Shown here: positions 15,745 to 23,613 of the stretch, piece after piece
How the letters are laid out: every line of letters starts with the position of its first letter
Position numbering within the stretch: position 1 is the first letter of the stretch
Source: Streptomyces gilvus
GTDB lineage: Bacteria; Actinomycetota; Actinomycetes; Streptomycetales; Streptomycetaceae
Reading direction: 5' to 3'
Length of the DNA: 64,000 nucleotides
NCBI RefSeq assembly: GCF_022513565.1
Contig: NZ_JAKWBE010000007.1
Span: 62,001-126,000, forward strand
Program-made: the position numbers and the translations under genes
The notes under the pieces: generated by a model
Databases searched by the model: none
The model's input: only the letters and a program-made list of their open reading frames with translations
Told to the model about the DNA's origin: nothing

Positions 15745-17463
15745 CTACTTCACCGCGACCTGCGAGATGTCCAGGACACCGGTCCAGTCGCTGATCACGA
15801 CGTTCCTGATGTCCTTTCCGACCAGTCGCTTGTAGACGGGGTGGAACAGCGGCACGGTCAGCGCCTGCTCGCCGATCTTCTTGTCCAGCGCGCCCCACCT
15901 CTTGGCGGCGGCGTCAAGATCCGTCAACTTGTTGATCGCGTCAATCTCGGCATTGACCGACTTGTCGTTGAGCAGGCCCGTGTTGAAGTTGGCGCCGTCC
16001 CTGACGATCTGCCGGCCGTCGAAGATCGGCGCGAGGAAGGGGCCGCCGGAGGGCCAGTCGGCGCCCCAGTGGGCGAGGAAGAATCCGGGCTCGGTCTTCA
16101 CGCTGTGGATCGTGTCGGAGTAGTCGTTGTCCTCCAGACCCTGCAGCTTGACGGTGATGCCGGCCTTCTTGAGGGCGTCCTGGATCGCGGTGGCGATCTC
16201 CGGGCTGGTCTCGAAGTCCTTGGCGTTGGAGTGGGTCAGGGTGACGGTGAGCCCGCCCGGGTAACCGGCCTCCTTCAGCAGTTCCTTGGCCTTGGCCGGG
16301 TTGCCGGTCGCACCCGCCGGGAAGAGGTCGTACGGCTCGTAGCCGAAGGACTTCTGGTTGGGCAGGAAGGTGGTCGCGGCCTCGGCGAGCGCGCTGCCGC
16401 CGGCCGCGTTGATCACGGACGACCGGTCGATGGCGTACGAGATCGCCTGGCGCACCTTGACGTTGTTGAACGGCTTGACCGTCGGGTTGAACGCTATGTA
16501 GTTCGTGTAGCCGAAGTGGCCGGTGCCGACGCGGGACGCGAGTTCCTTGTCGCCGGTGACCTTGGCGAGCTCGGCGGGGCCGAGGTTGGTGTCCGTCGTG
16601 ACGGCGGCCGCGTCCGTGCCCTGGGACGCCGACAGCCGCTGGTTGATCACGGACGAGTCGAGCCCCGACTTCACGTCGACCTTGTCCGGGTACGCCTTGC
16701 GCTCGGCGTCCGTCGCCGCCGACCAGTAGGTGTTGCGCTCCAGGACGATGTGCTCACCGTTGTTGTCGTTCTCGACGACCTTGTACGGCCCTGACGAGAT
16801 CGGGTGCTCGGCGTACTTCGTCCCCGTGTCCTTGCTCTGGGGCACGGGCGTGAACTGCGTCTGCGTGGCCAGGTACGGGAACTCGCCCTCGGGCTTGTTC
16901 AGATGGAAGACGATGGTCCGCGCGTCCGGCGTCTCGATCGCCGACAGGCCCTTCTTGTCCTTGTACGGGCCCTGGTAGTTCGCGGCGCCGACCAGCCAGT
17001 CCCGCAAGTAGGGGGCGCCGCCGGAGAGTTCGGGCGCGAAGGAGCGCTCGATGCCGTACTTGATGTCGGCGGACGTGATCGGCGTGCCGTCCTCGTACTT
17101 GAGGCCCTTCTTCAGGGTGTACGTCCACACGGTCGCGTCCTTGTTGGGGCGCCCGGTGTCGGTGGCGAGGTCGGGGACGACCTTGGCGCCGGCCGCGCCG
17201 TTCTCGCGGTTGCGAGTGGTGAGCGTACGGAAGACCAGGGAGGGGACGTTTCCGCCGCCGGAGGTGTAGAGGCGGGCGGGGTCGAAGTTCTCCTGGGGGC
17301 TGGAGTTCAGCACCGTCAGGGTGCCGCCCTTGTGGGGGGTGGAGTCGCCACCGGAGCCCTTGGCATCGTTGTCCTTCGGCCCGCAGGCGGCAGCGCCCGC
17401 TGCCAGGACCAGGCCTACGGATGCCGCGGCCACACGGCGGGCTGTGGGGGACGGATGACGCAT
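15745..17463 (-). CDS. Oligopeptide-binding lipoprotein (SBP family 5)
   Basis: The 572-residue extracellular binding protein feeds the downstream permeases. Starting at the ATG 17463 gives MRHPSPTARR, a hydrophobic core and a cleavable lipoprotein signal ending in AAAC, followed by a Gly/Ser/Asp linker. The -3 Ala makes the lipobox atypical but acceptable. Family-5 landmarks are KGGTLTVLNSS at the mature N-terminus, YTLKKGLKYEDGTPITSADIKY and the late VRQAISYAIDRSSVI. A coupled short leader ORF and two 16-nt repeats precede it, so expression is probably controlled in its 5' region. Confidence 0.92.
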   Translation of the reverse strand: MRHPSPTARRVAAASVGLVLAAGAAACGPKDNDAKGSGGDSTPHKGGTLTVLNSSPQENFDPARLYTSGGGNVPSLVFRTLTTRNRENGAAGAKVVPDLATDTGRPNKDATVWTYTLKKGLKYEDGTPITSADIKYGIERSFAPELSGGAPYLRDWLVGAANYQGPYKDKKGLSAIETPDARTIVFHLNKPEGEFPYLATQTQFTPVPQSKDTGTKYAEHPISSGPYKVVENDNNGEHIVLERNTYWSAATDAERKAYPDKVDVKSGLDSSVINQRLSASQGTDAAAVTTDTNLGPAELAKVTGDKELASRVGTGHFGYTNYIAFNPTVKPFNNVKVRQAISYAIDRSSVINAAGGSALAEAATTFLPNQKSFGYEPYDLFPAGATGNPAKAKELLKEAGYPGGLTVTLTHSNAKDFETSPEIATAIQDALKKAGITVKLQGLEDNDYSDTIHSVKTEPGFFLAHWGADWPSGGPFLAPIFDGRQIVRDGANFNTGLLNDKSVNAEIDAINKLTDLDAAAKRWGALDKKIGEQALTVPLFHPVYKRLVGKDIRNVVISDWTGVLDISQVAVK

Positions 17464-17564
17464 CGGATGGACGACCTCTCGAATGGTGAGACGGATGGAC
17501 GAGGAGTGAGACGAAAGTGAACAGACGTCTGCCCGGGCGTCAGGCCGTCGGAAAGTGCGTGCCG

Positions 17565-17596
17565 AGGTCACGGTCGTGAGAGGTCACGGTCGTGAC
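17565..17596 (-). repeat. Two tandem 16-bp near-palindromic repeats in the ABC operon leader
   Basis: AGGTCACGGTCGTGAG is followed directly by AGGTCACGGTCGTGAC (plus strand). The second copy contains the palindrome GTCACG-GT-CGTGAC, and a third partial copy GGTCACGG follows. They lie between the leader peptide and the binding-protein gene. They may be a regulator site or form alternative RNA hairpins. Confidence 0.5.
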
Positions 17597-17647
17597 GTGG
17601 TCACGGCGAAGAAGCAGGATCGCGACGCGAACGCCTGGAGGCGGACG

Positions 17648-17740
17648 TCAGCGACAGTGAATGTCGGCCACGCAGATGGGGGTCACGCCGATGAGCGCCA
17701 GCTCGATGGCGGCGCGACGGAGGGCGTGGGGGGTCGACAT
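17648..17740 (-). CDS. Putative leaderless leader peptide of the oligopeptide ABC operon
   Basis: The 30-codon frame begins MSTPHALRRA and ends ICVADIHCR, with two Cys in its last eight residues. A promoter with TTGACA (17775-17770), 17 nt, CATATT (17752-17747) puts the transcription start at or next to the A of the ATG, so the message would be leaderless. An earlier in-frame ATG at 17770 lies inside the promoter and would not be transcribed. The frame ends 184 nt before the binding-protein gene. Small Cys-containing leaders elsewhere act as nutrient-sensing attenuators; that role here is inference. Confidence 0.55.
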   Translation of the reverse strand: MSTPHALRRAAIELALIGVTPICVADIHCR

Positions 17741-17746
17741 GCCAGA

Positions 17747-17775
17747 AATATGTATGAACTTTCTGCGCATGTCAA
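17747..17775 (-). promoter_or_regulatory. Consensus promoter of leader peptide and ABC operon
   Basis: TTGACA and CATATT are separated by 17 nt on the minus strand. The -35 box is the right arm of an inverted repeat TGTCA-CAT-TGACA (17782-17770), which could be an operator. An 8-bp palindrome ACATATGT lies just upstream. The region is strikingly AT-rich for this genome. Confidence 0.65.
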
Positions 17776-17795
17776 TGTGACATATGTGGCCGCTG

Positions 17796-19745
17796 TCAAC
17801 TCCGGGGATACGGCCAGGGGTTGGGCAGGCAGTGGATCCCGTCGTGGTCGAGGAACTTGGTCTGCTGCTGCATGACCGGCGCGAGTTGGCCGTTCTTGGT
17901 GCACTCGACGTGGCTGTAGCCGAGTCGATGACCGACCTCATGGTTGATCAACATCTGGCGGTACGCATGGATGTCCGCACCATAGGTCTTCGATCCCTGT
18001 GCCCATCTGTACGCGTTGATCATGACGCGTTCGGTGGCGGCCGAGTCGCAGGAGACGTTCTCCTCGCTGGTGTCGAGGTCGGACTTGGCGCACCACTTCG
18101 CGGTCGTGCCGGGGCTGGCGAGGGTGATCACGAAGTCGGGTTTGCCGGAGTCGGTCCGCTCGAAGGTGCGGGCGCCGTCGTGGGCCCAGCTGCGCTTGTC
18201 GTTGAGCGTCGCCTGGACCGCCTCGGCGAAGAGCTTGCCGTCCAGTCCGAGGCCCTGTTCGACATCGACCCGGTAGGTGTACTTCTGCCCCTTCCCCGGC
18301 GCCTTGTCGACCCCGGGGATCGCGTCGAACTTGCCCGGTCCCTTGAGCGTGGCGCTGAGCGGGTACTTGGTGTCCATGGCCTGCGCGTACGTCAGTGTGG
18401 CCGTACTCGGCGAGGAGGAGGGCGCCGCCGACGCGGTACCGCCCGAGGCGCGGGCGTCCCGCGCCTGGTCGGTGGCCGACCGCGTGCCCGCGGTGGTGTC
18501 GTCGCGGCCGTGCGTGACCTGACCGGCGACGACGACGGCCAGCACGGTGGTGACGGCGGCGGCCGCGATGCCGGTGAACGTCCGCCCCTTGGCCCCCTTC
18601 GCCTGCGCGGGCACACCGGTGGGCGGCGCGTCGTCGCCGTCGGCGCCGGCGTCGGCATCGGACGGGACTCCGACGCCGGTGCGATCCCAGTCGGTATCGG
18701 AGCCGTACGGATCGGCGGGGTGTGCGGAGGCACCGGCACGGGGCGAGAAGACGTCGCCGTCCTCGTCGAAGGCGTCCAGGTAATCCTGCCGGGGTCCGGG
18801 CCCACCAGGGGGCGCCTGCCGCTGCCGCGGAATACTCACGCCGGGCCCGGCGGAGGGCCCCCGCCCGCCCCCGCCCCGCTCACGCGTCAACTCCCCCCAG
18901 CCACCCCCGACTTCCCGCTGCTCCGGATGCCCCCCACGCACTCGCGGATTGCCGTGCGCGGGAGTGCCGTCGGACCTGCGAGGAACACCACGCGCGGGAG
19001 TGCCGTCCGACATCCGAGGAACACCACGCGCGGGAGTGCCGTCCGACATCCGAGGAACACCACGCGCGGGAGTGCCGTCCGACATCCGAGGAACACCCTG
19101 CGCGGGAGTACCACCGGAATAGCGAGGGGTTCCGGCCGCAGGCGTCCCCTCGGGAAACCGGGGCATGCCGTGCGCAGGAGTGCCGTCCGCGAAACGCGAC
19201 ACCCCTCGCGCGGGGGCGCCGTCAGGCCGACGGGGCACTCCCTGAGCCGGTGTGCCGTCCGGCAACCGGGGAACCCCACGCGCGGGAGTCCCCTCCGACG
19301 GGGTTGGAAAGCCACGCGCAGGTGTGCCCCCAGCCAAACGCGGCACCCCGCGCGCGGGAGTGCCGTCTGGCAGGCGCGGCTCACTTTGTGCGGGCGTGCC
19401 GTCCCCAAAGCGCGGCACCCCACGCGCGGCAGTGCCGTCAGCCGCCCCAGCTCGCCCATCTCCCTCGGGCCCGGCCGCCCGTCCGGCTCGACCGTCGGCT
19501 CCCCGAGACCCGGCCGCCCGTCCGGCTCGACCGTCGGCTCCCCCAGACCCGGCCGCCCGTCCGGCTCGACCGTCGGCTCCCCCAGACCCGGCCGCCCTTC
19601 CGCGCCCGGATCCCCCAGCCCCGTCCGCCGGCCCGGCTGCACCGGAGCCTCGCGATCCCCGAGCCTTCGGCCCGGACCCGGGCTGTATGTCCCCCGCGTC
19701 ACCCTTCGCCGCGTCCGTGCGTCCGCGGCGGCTGTGGCGTCCCAC
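17796..19745 (-). CDS. DUF3152 zincin-like membrane-anchored protein with repetitive N-terminus
   Basis: The 649-residue protein has three parts. Residues 1 to about 290 are disordered and repetitive: a 13-residue AGSGGADGRAGRA unit (three copies) and a 12-residue unit of the type DGTPARGVPRMS (at least four near-identical copies plus many degenerate ones). One membrane segment (GIAAAAVTTVLAVVVAGQV) follows near residue 400. The C-terminal 190 residues are a DUF3152 domain with HEVGHRLGYSH, a perfect HExxHxxGxxH zinc-binding motif of metzincin type, so an extracellular metalloprotease is plausible. Four Cys in the domain may form disulfides. The GTG start lies eight nt after the hydrolase gene with GAGGGG before it. 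The protein substrate is unknown. Confidence 0.8.
   Translation of the reverse strand: MGRHSRRGRTDAAKGDAGDIQPGSGPKARGSRGSGAAGPADGAGGSGRGRAAGSGGADGRAGRAAGSGGADGRAGRAAGSRGADGRAGRAAGPEGDGRAGAADGTAARGVPRFGDGTPAQSEPRLPDGTPARGVPRLAGGTPARGFPTPSEGTPARGVPRLPDGTPAQGVPRRPDGAPARGVSRFADGTPAHGMPRFPEGTPAAGTPRYSGGTPAQGVPRMSDGTPARGVPRMSDGTPARGVPRMSDGTPARGVPRRSDGTPAHGNPRVRGGHPEQREVGGGWGELTRERGGGGRGPSAGPGVSIPRQRQAPPGGPGPRQDYLDAFDEDGDVFSPRAGASAHPADPYGSDTDWDRTGVGVPSDADAGADGDDAPPTGVPAQAKGAKGRTFTGIAAAAVTTVLAVVVAGQVTHGRDDTTAGTRSATDQARDARASGGTASAAPSSSPSTATLTYAQAMDTKYPLSATLKGPGKFDAIPGVDKAPGKGQKYTYRVDVEQGLGLDGKLFAEAVQATLNDKRSWAHDGARTFERTDSGKPDFVITLASPGTTAKWCAKSDLDTSEENVSCDSAATERVMINAYRWAQGSKTYGADIHAYRQMLINHEVGHRLGYSHVECTKNGQLAPVMQQQTKFLDHDGIHCLPNPWPYPRS
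18956..19099 (-). repeat. 36-bp tandem repeat, four copies, coding
   Basis: Four contiguous 36-bp units encode the 12-residue DGTPARGVPRMS-type repeat. Units at 18992-19027 and 19028-19063 are identical and the flanking two differ by a few bases, which points to recent slippage or unequal exchange. Confidence 0.85.
19471..19587 (-). repeat. 39-bp tandem repeat, three copies, coding
   Basis: Three contiguous 39-bp units (19471-19509, 19510-19548, 19549-19587) encode the 13-residue AGSGGADGRAGRA repeat of the DUF3152 protein. They differ at only one or two positions. Confidence 0.85.
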
Positions 19746-19753
19746 GTCGCCCC

Positions 19754-21196
19754 TCAGCTCCCCGCGCTCTCGGCACCGGATTCACCGTCACCCGCGACGA
19801 CCGCGCCACCGTCGCCGGAACTGCGACCGTCACCGTTGGCAGAAGCCGTGCCACCGCCGGCGGAGCCTCGCTCATCGGCGGAAGTCGTGCCATCTCCAGC
19901 AGGACCACGGCCCTCTGCCGGATGTGCATTCCCCGCAGCGGAACCAAGGCCGTTGCCGTCAGCCGGAGCCGCGCCACCCGCCGCAGGACCACGGCCGTCG
20001 GCCGCAACCTCGCCGCCCGCGGCGGAACCACGACCGTTACTCTCGGCCGGAGTCTCGCCGCCCGCGGCGGAACTGCGACCCTCAGCCGGAGCCGCGCCAC
20101 CCGCCGCAGGGCCACGGCCGTCCGCGTCGGCGGTAGCCGTGCCCTTCGCGCCGCCCTCCATCTCGTCACCAGCGGCAGCCACGCCTTCCGGCGTCCCGGG
20201 GGCACCCGGACGTACCGGCCCGACCGTTGCCCCCTCTGGCAACTCGCCCTTGTCCACGAGGAGTTCGACGAAGGCTCGGGCCACCGTGTCGGGGTACTCC
20301 ATCATCGCCACGTGGCCCGCGTCCGGCAGGGTCAGCAGGCGGGAGTCGCGGAAGGCGCGGGCCGCCCGGCGGGCCATGCGGAAGCCGACCAGCTGGTCAC
20401 GGCCGCCGTACACGAGCAGCGTCGGCGCCAGGACGCGCTCGGCCTGGCGCCAGAGCCCGTGCTGGCCGCCCAGCGTGTACGCGTTGACGATCCCGCGCGC
20501 GGACCGCGTCATCGCGTCCCAGAAGTACGTCAGTCGCAGCCGCCGCTCCATCTCCTCGACCGCGTTGCGGAACCCTTCCGGCGTCACCCGCCCGGGATCG
20601 CCGTAGCAGAGCATCAGGACGCCGCGGACCCGCTGCTCCGCCGTCCACTCCTTGGTGTAGCGGGTGAAGAGCCCGGCAACCCCGGGCAGCGCCAGCAGGG
20701 CCGTGGGCACGGCGCTGCGCTGGACGAGGAGCTCGGGCAGGGCCGGCGACACGAGCGTGAGGGTGCGCACGAGGTCGGGCCGCAGCGCCGCGACCCGCGT
20801 GCAGACCGCGCCGCCCAGCGAGTTGCCGAACAGGTGCACAGGGCCGCGCCCGGCCGAGTCGAGGTAACGGATCACCGCGCGCGCGTGCCCGGTGACGGAG
20901 TAGTCCCCGTCGTCCGGCGGCGGGGAGTCGCCGAAGCCCGGCAGGTCGACGGCCTCGCCGTCGACGACGCCCTCCAGCTCCTGCATCAGCGCCGACCAGT
21001 TCTGCGAGGAACCGCCGAGCCCGTGGACGTACAGCGCCGGCGGCAGTCCCTCGCGCGCGGGGGGCCTCGAACGGACGGTCAGCGTGATCCCCGGCAAACC
21101 CACCGACCTGAGCCGCTCACCCTCGGCGACCCTGACGGGCGCCACCTTCGGGAGCACATTGGACGCCGGTACGGACGGCAGCTCGGTCGAAGACAT
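19754..21196 (-). CDS. Alpha/beta hydrolase with Gly/Ala-rich repetitive C-terminal tail
   Basis: The 480-residue protein is an alpha/beta hydrolase over its first 320 residues. It has HGLGGSSQNW (oxyanion region), FGNSLGGAV (nucleophile Ser), VYGGRDQLV (acid) and LPDAGHVAMMEYP (His). The last 150 residues are low-complexity Gly/Ala/Ser/Glu with recurring RGPAAGGAAPA and RGSAAGGE-like units; family members normally end right after the histidine. No signal peptide is visible, so it is probably cytoplasmic. It is followed closely by the repeat-bearing DUF3152 gene, probably in one operon. The substrate cannot be predicted. Confidence 0.82.
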   Translation of the reverse strand: MSSTELPSVPASNVLPKVAPVRVAEGERLRSVGLPGITLTVRSRPPAREGLPPALYVHGLGGSSQNWSALMQELEGVVDGEAVDLPGFGDSPPPDDGDYSVTGHARAVIRYLDSAGRGPVHLFGNSLGGAVCTRVAALRPDLVRTLTLVSPALPELLVQRSAVPTALLALPGVAGLFTRYTKEWTAEQRVRGVLMLCYGDPGRVTPEGFRNAVEEMERRLRLTYFWDAMTRSARGIVNAYTLGGQHGLWRQAERVLAPTLLVYGGRDQLVGFRMARRAARAFRDSRLLTLPDAGHVAMMEYPDTVARAFVELLVDKGELPEGATVGPVRPGAPGTPEGVAAAGDEMEGGAKGTATADADGRGPAAGGAAPAEGRSSAAGGETPAESNGRGSAAGGEVAADGRGPAAGGAAPADGNGLGSAAGNAHPAEGRGPAGDGTTSADERGSAGGGTASANGDGRSSGDGGAVVAGDGESGAESAGS

Positions 21197-21438
21197 GCGG
21201 CAATGTTACGAGACGATCACGCGGAGACCGCTGTGTTCGCCGTCACAGACGGCGCGGGCACCACGTGGGCACCCGCATGCACACGCCCCGTACACACACC
21301 CGTACACCCGATAGCGTCCGCTCCGCGGGTCTCCTAGGCTCATAAAGAGGGCACCCGCGTGTGACCCCTGCTTCTTTCAGCGAGATTCACGTGGACTCAC
21401 AGGCGTGGGAAGTAGGAGACGTAGGAAGGGAGCCCACC

Positions 21439-21663
21439 ATGGCCATCGACCCCACCGACCCCGAGACGTTCGCCGACGACGACGCCGAGACGGCGCCGGA
21501 GATCGACGTCGAGGCTCCGGAGAACGACGCCGCGGAGCAGTACGCCCCGCTCACCCCGGACCGCGACGACCCCCTGGAGGACGTCGACCCCGGCCGGGCG
21601 GACGAGGCCGACCTCATCGAACAGCGTCGCGTCGTCTCCATCGACGAGGACGATTACCGCTGA
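21439..21663 (+). CDS. Small acidic conserved protein
   Basis: The 74-residue product begins MAIDPTDPETF and is rich in Asp and Glu throughout, with an ending RRVVSIDEDDYR that alternates basic and acidic residues. The start is supported by GGAAGGGAG six nt upstream; an earlier in-frame GTG at 21361 lacks one. I recognise no domain. It resembles small acidic streptomycete proteins of unknown role. It is monocistronic, divergent from the hydrolase gene. Confidence 0.65.
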   Translation: MAIDPTDPETFADDDAETAPEIDVEAPENDAAEQYAPLTPDRDDPLEDVDPGRADEADLIEQRRVVSIDEDDYR

Positions 21664-21888
21664 CGGGCGACATCGACCGCCGACGGGGGACCTCCGCGCG
21701 CCGGAGGGTGCCGCTGAGCTGGAAAGGGGGCACACCCTGCCCGCTCTCGCCCGGTTTGAAACCTTCTGCGCGGCTTTCGTCGCCGTCCGGTCCGTGAAAT
21801 TCTGCGCTCTCACCGCGCACACCAGGGTTACCGAAAAGTACGATGGCCGCGCGGCGCACACCGCATGTGGACGACATTGGGAGGCGGC

Positions 21889-22533
21889 GTGACAGCCATC
21901 GAGCAGACAGAGGCGGCACGCCCGCGGGGGACGCGCCTGCCGCGCCGTGCCCGACGGAACCAGCTGCTGGGCGCCGCCCAGGAAGTCTTCGTGGCGCAGG
22001 GCTACCACGCGGCCGCGATGGACGACATCGCCGAGCGCGCCGGCGTCAGCAAGCCGGTGCTCTACCAGCACTTCCCGGGCAAGCTCGACCTCTACCTGGC
22101 TCTTCTGGACCAGCACTGCGAGTCGCTGATCCAGGCGGTACGCGGCGCGCTCGCGTCGACAACCGACAACAAGCAGCGCGTACGGGCGACCATGGACGCC
22201 TACTTCGCGTACGTCGAGGACGACGGCGGCGCCTTCCGGCTGGTCTTCGAGTCGGACCTGACCAACGAGCCCGCGGTGCGCGAGCGCGTCGACAAGGTCA
22301 CGACCGAGTGCGCGGAGGCGATCTGCGAAGTGATCGCCGAGGACACCGGCCTCTCGCGCGCGGAGTCGATGCTGCTGGCCTCCGGTCTCGGCGGCCTCGC
22401 CCAGGTCGTGGCCCGCTCCTGGCTGCACAGCGACCGCAGCGTCCCGCGCGACCAGGCGGTGCAGCTGCTGACCTCGCTGGCCTGGCGCGGTATCGCGGGG
22501 TTCCCGCTGCACGGCGTCGAACAGCACCACTGA
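21889..22533 (+). CDS. TetR-family transcriptional regulator
   Basis: The 214-residue regulator has an N-terminal TetR helix-turn-helix (RRNQLLGAAQEVF, then AAMDDIAERAGVSKPVLYQHF near residues 25-70) and a helical ligand-binding domain. The GTG at 21889 is preferred because GGGAGG precedes it at five nt; an ATG at 21865 is the alternative. The recognition helix VSKPVLYQHFPGK is standard. Targets and ligand are not evident, but the neighbouring small genes are candidates. Confidence 0.88.
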   Translation: MTAIEQTEAARPRGTRLPRRARRNQLLGAAQEVFVAQGYHAAAMDDIAERAGVSKPVLYQHFPGKLDLYLALLDQHCESLIQAVRGALASTTDNKQRVRATMDAYFAYVEDDGGAFRLVFESDLTNEPAVRERVDKVTTECAEAICEVIAEDTGLSRAESMLLASGLGGLAQVVARSWLHSDRSVPRDQAVQLLTSLAWRGIAGFPLHGVEQHH

Positions 22534-22712
22534 GGGCGGCGCCGCCCGGAAGCAACGCGCCGACGAAGGCGGGCCGGGGGACGTTTGTTCCCGGTCGCTG
22601 TTCGCTCTTGGCGTTCCCGGGCGGAGCGTGCACGTCCCCTCACCGGGCTAATGTGTGCTGGGTACGGCGCGTAAAGGTCGCGCACTTCACTGACCGTCGG
22701 AGGGACATAGCC

Positions 22713-22940
22713 GTGGAGGTCAAGATCGGCGTGCAGCACGCGCCCCGCGAGATCGTTCTGGAGAGCGGTCAGAGTGCCGAGGAGGTCGAGCAGATCGTGG
22801 CCGAGGCGCTGGCCGGGAAGTCGCAGCTGCTGACCCTCGTGGACGAGCACGGCCGCAAGGTCCTCGTCCCGGCGGAGCGTCTCGCCTATGTCGAGCTGGG
22901 CGAGCCGGCCCCGCGCAAGGTGGGCTTCGGCGCGCTGTAG
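22713..22940 (+). CDS. DUF3107 family protein
   Basis: The 75-residue protein begins VEVKIGVQHAPREIV and contains AEEVEQIVAEAL and a closing KVLVPAERLAYVEL, which match the short DUF3107 family found across actinobacteria, often near the TetR gene and helicase seen here. GGAGGG lies eight nt before the GTG start. The function is unknown. A strong intrinsic terminator follows. Confidence 0.8.
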   Translation: MEVKIGVQHAPREIVLESGQSAEEVEQIVAEALAGKSQLLTLVDEHGRKVLVPAERLAYVELGEPAPRKVGFGAL

Positions 22941-22977
22941 GAAGACAGCACGGACGACAGCTGGAAGACGGCACGAA

Positions 22978-23014
22978 GGGGCCCGGCGGCCGACAGGTCG
23001 CCGGGCCCCTTTTT
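22978..23014 (+). terminator. Intrinsic terminator after DUF3107 gene
   Basis: An 11-bp perfect stem (GGGGCCCGGCG with CGCCGGGCCCC) around a ten-nt loop is followed directly by TTTTT. It is the clearest classical rho-independent terminator in the window. Confidence 0.9.
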
Positions 23015-23125
23015 CCTCCACATCCGGAACACAAGTGCCGCACAGAGGAGGATTGCATTCCGCAGGTCACGGGTATGACGGGCTACGACCGTGATGGGCA
23101 GTGTGGCCGTGTGGGAGGGACCCCC

Positions 23126-23398
23126 ATGATGTTGTTCGAAGCACTCGGCTCCGCCCTGCTCGGCCTGGTCCTGGCGTGGGCGGCGGACCGCCGCCTCGGC
23201 CATCGCCTGCCGGCCCGTTCCCTGGTCCTCGCGACCGGTGTCGCCGGAGCCCTGTTCGGCGCCTTCGTCACCGACAGCGCCTTCGACCCCGGCAACGTCC
23301 TCCTCGTCCTGCTCGGCGCGGCCATCGTCTCGGCGGCCTCCGTGTCGCTGCTCCTGCGCCCGTCGGGGCGACTCCGCCGGCGCCAGGCGCCGGCGTGA
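23126..23398 (+). CDS. Small integral membrane protein
   Basis: The 90-residue product starts MMLFEALGSALLG with GGGAGGGA just upstream. It has three hydrophobic segments separated by short Gly/Arg loops and a basic C-terminus (RLRRRQAPA). The pattern resembles the GlsB/YeaQ group of small stress-associated membrane proteins, though the match is weak. The function is unknown. Confidence 0.65.
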   Translation: MMLFEALGSALLGLVLAWAADRRLGHRLPARSLVLATGVAGALFGAFVTDSAFDPGNVLLVLLGAAIVSAASVSLLLRPSGRLRRRQAPA

Positions 23399-23486
23399 CA
23401 CTGCGGCAGCGACTCGGAAGTCTCAAGAGCCTCAAGGGAGTACGCCCCGGGAGACGACCCAAGACCCGACCCGAGCCCCGTCTCAA

Positions 23487-23535
23487 GGGACGTCTCGAGG
23501 GACGTCTCCAGGGACAACGACCGAAGAGACGTCCC
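23487..23535. repeat. GGGACGTCTC repeats and inverted repeat between converging genes
   Basis: GGGACGTCTC occurs at 23487-23496 and 23499-23508, and its exact complement GAGACGTCCC at 23526-23535. The 10-bp inverted repeat with a 17-nt spacer could serve as a shared terminator for the small membrane-protein gene and the opposing ferritin-fold gene. The rest of 23399-23613 holds only related degenerate repeats. Confidence 0.45.
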
Positions 23536-23613
23536 AAGGGACGACGACCACCTGAATGACGGCAGCGGGGCAACGCCCTTGAGGGCCGCGGGCCGCAGGG
23601 CCGTGGCGGACCG

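Noticed and set aside
17794..17799. Second TTGACA upstream of the leader peptide
   Set aside because: No acceptable -10 element lies 16-18 nt downstream; the inner TTGACA fits much better.
18956..19130. Repeats of 36 bp that could suggest a CRISPR array
   Set aside because: Units are contiguous without unique spacers and are in frame as a 12-residue protein repeat. No cas genes are present.
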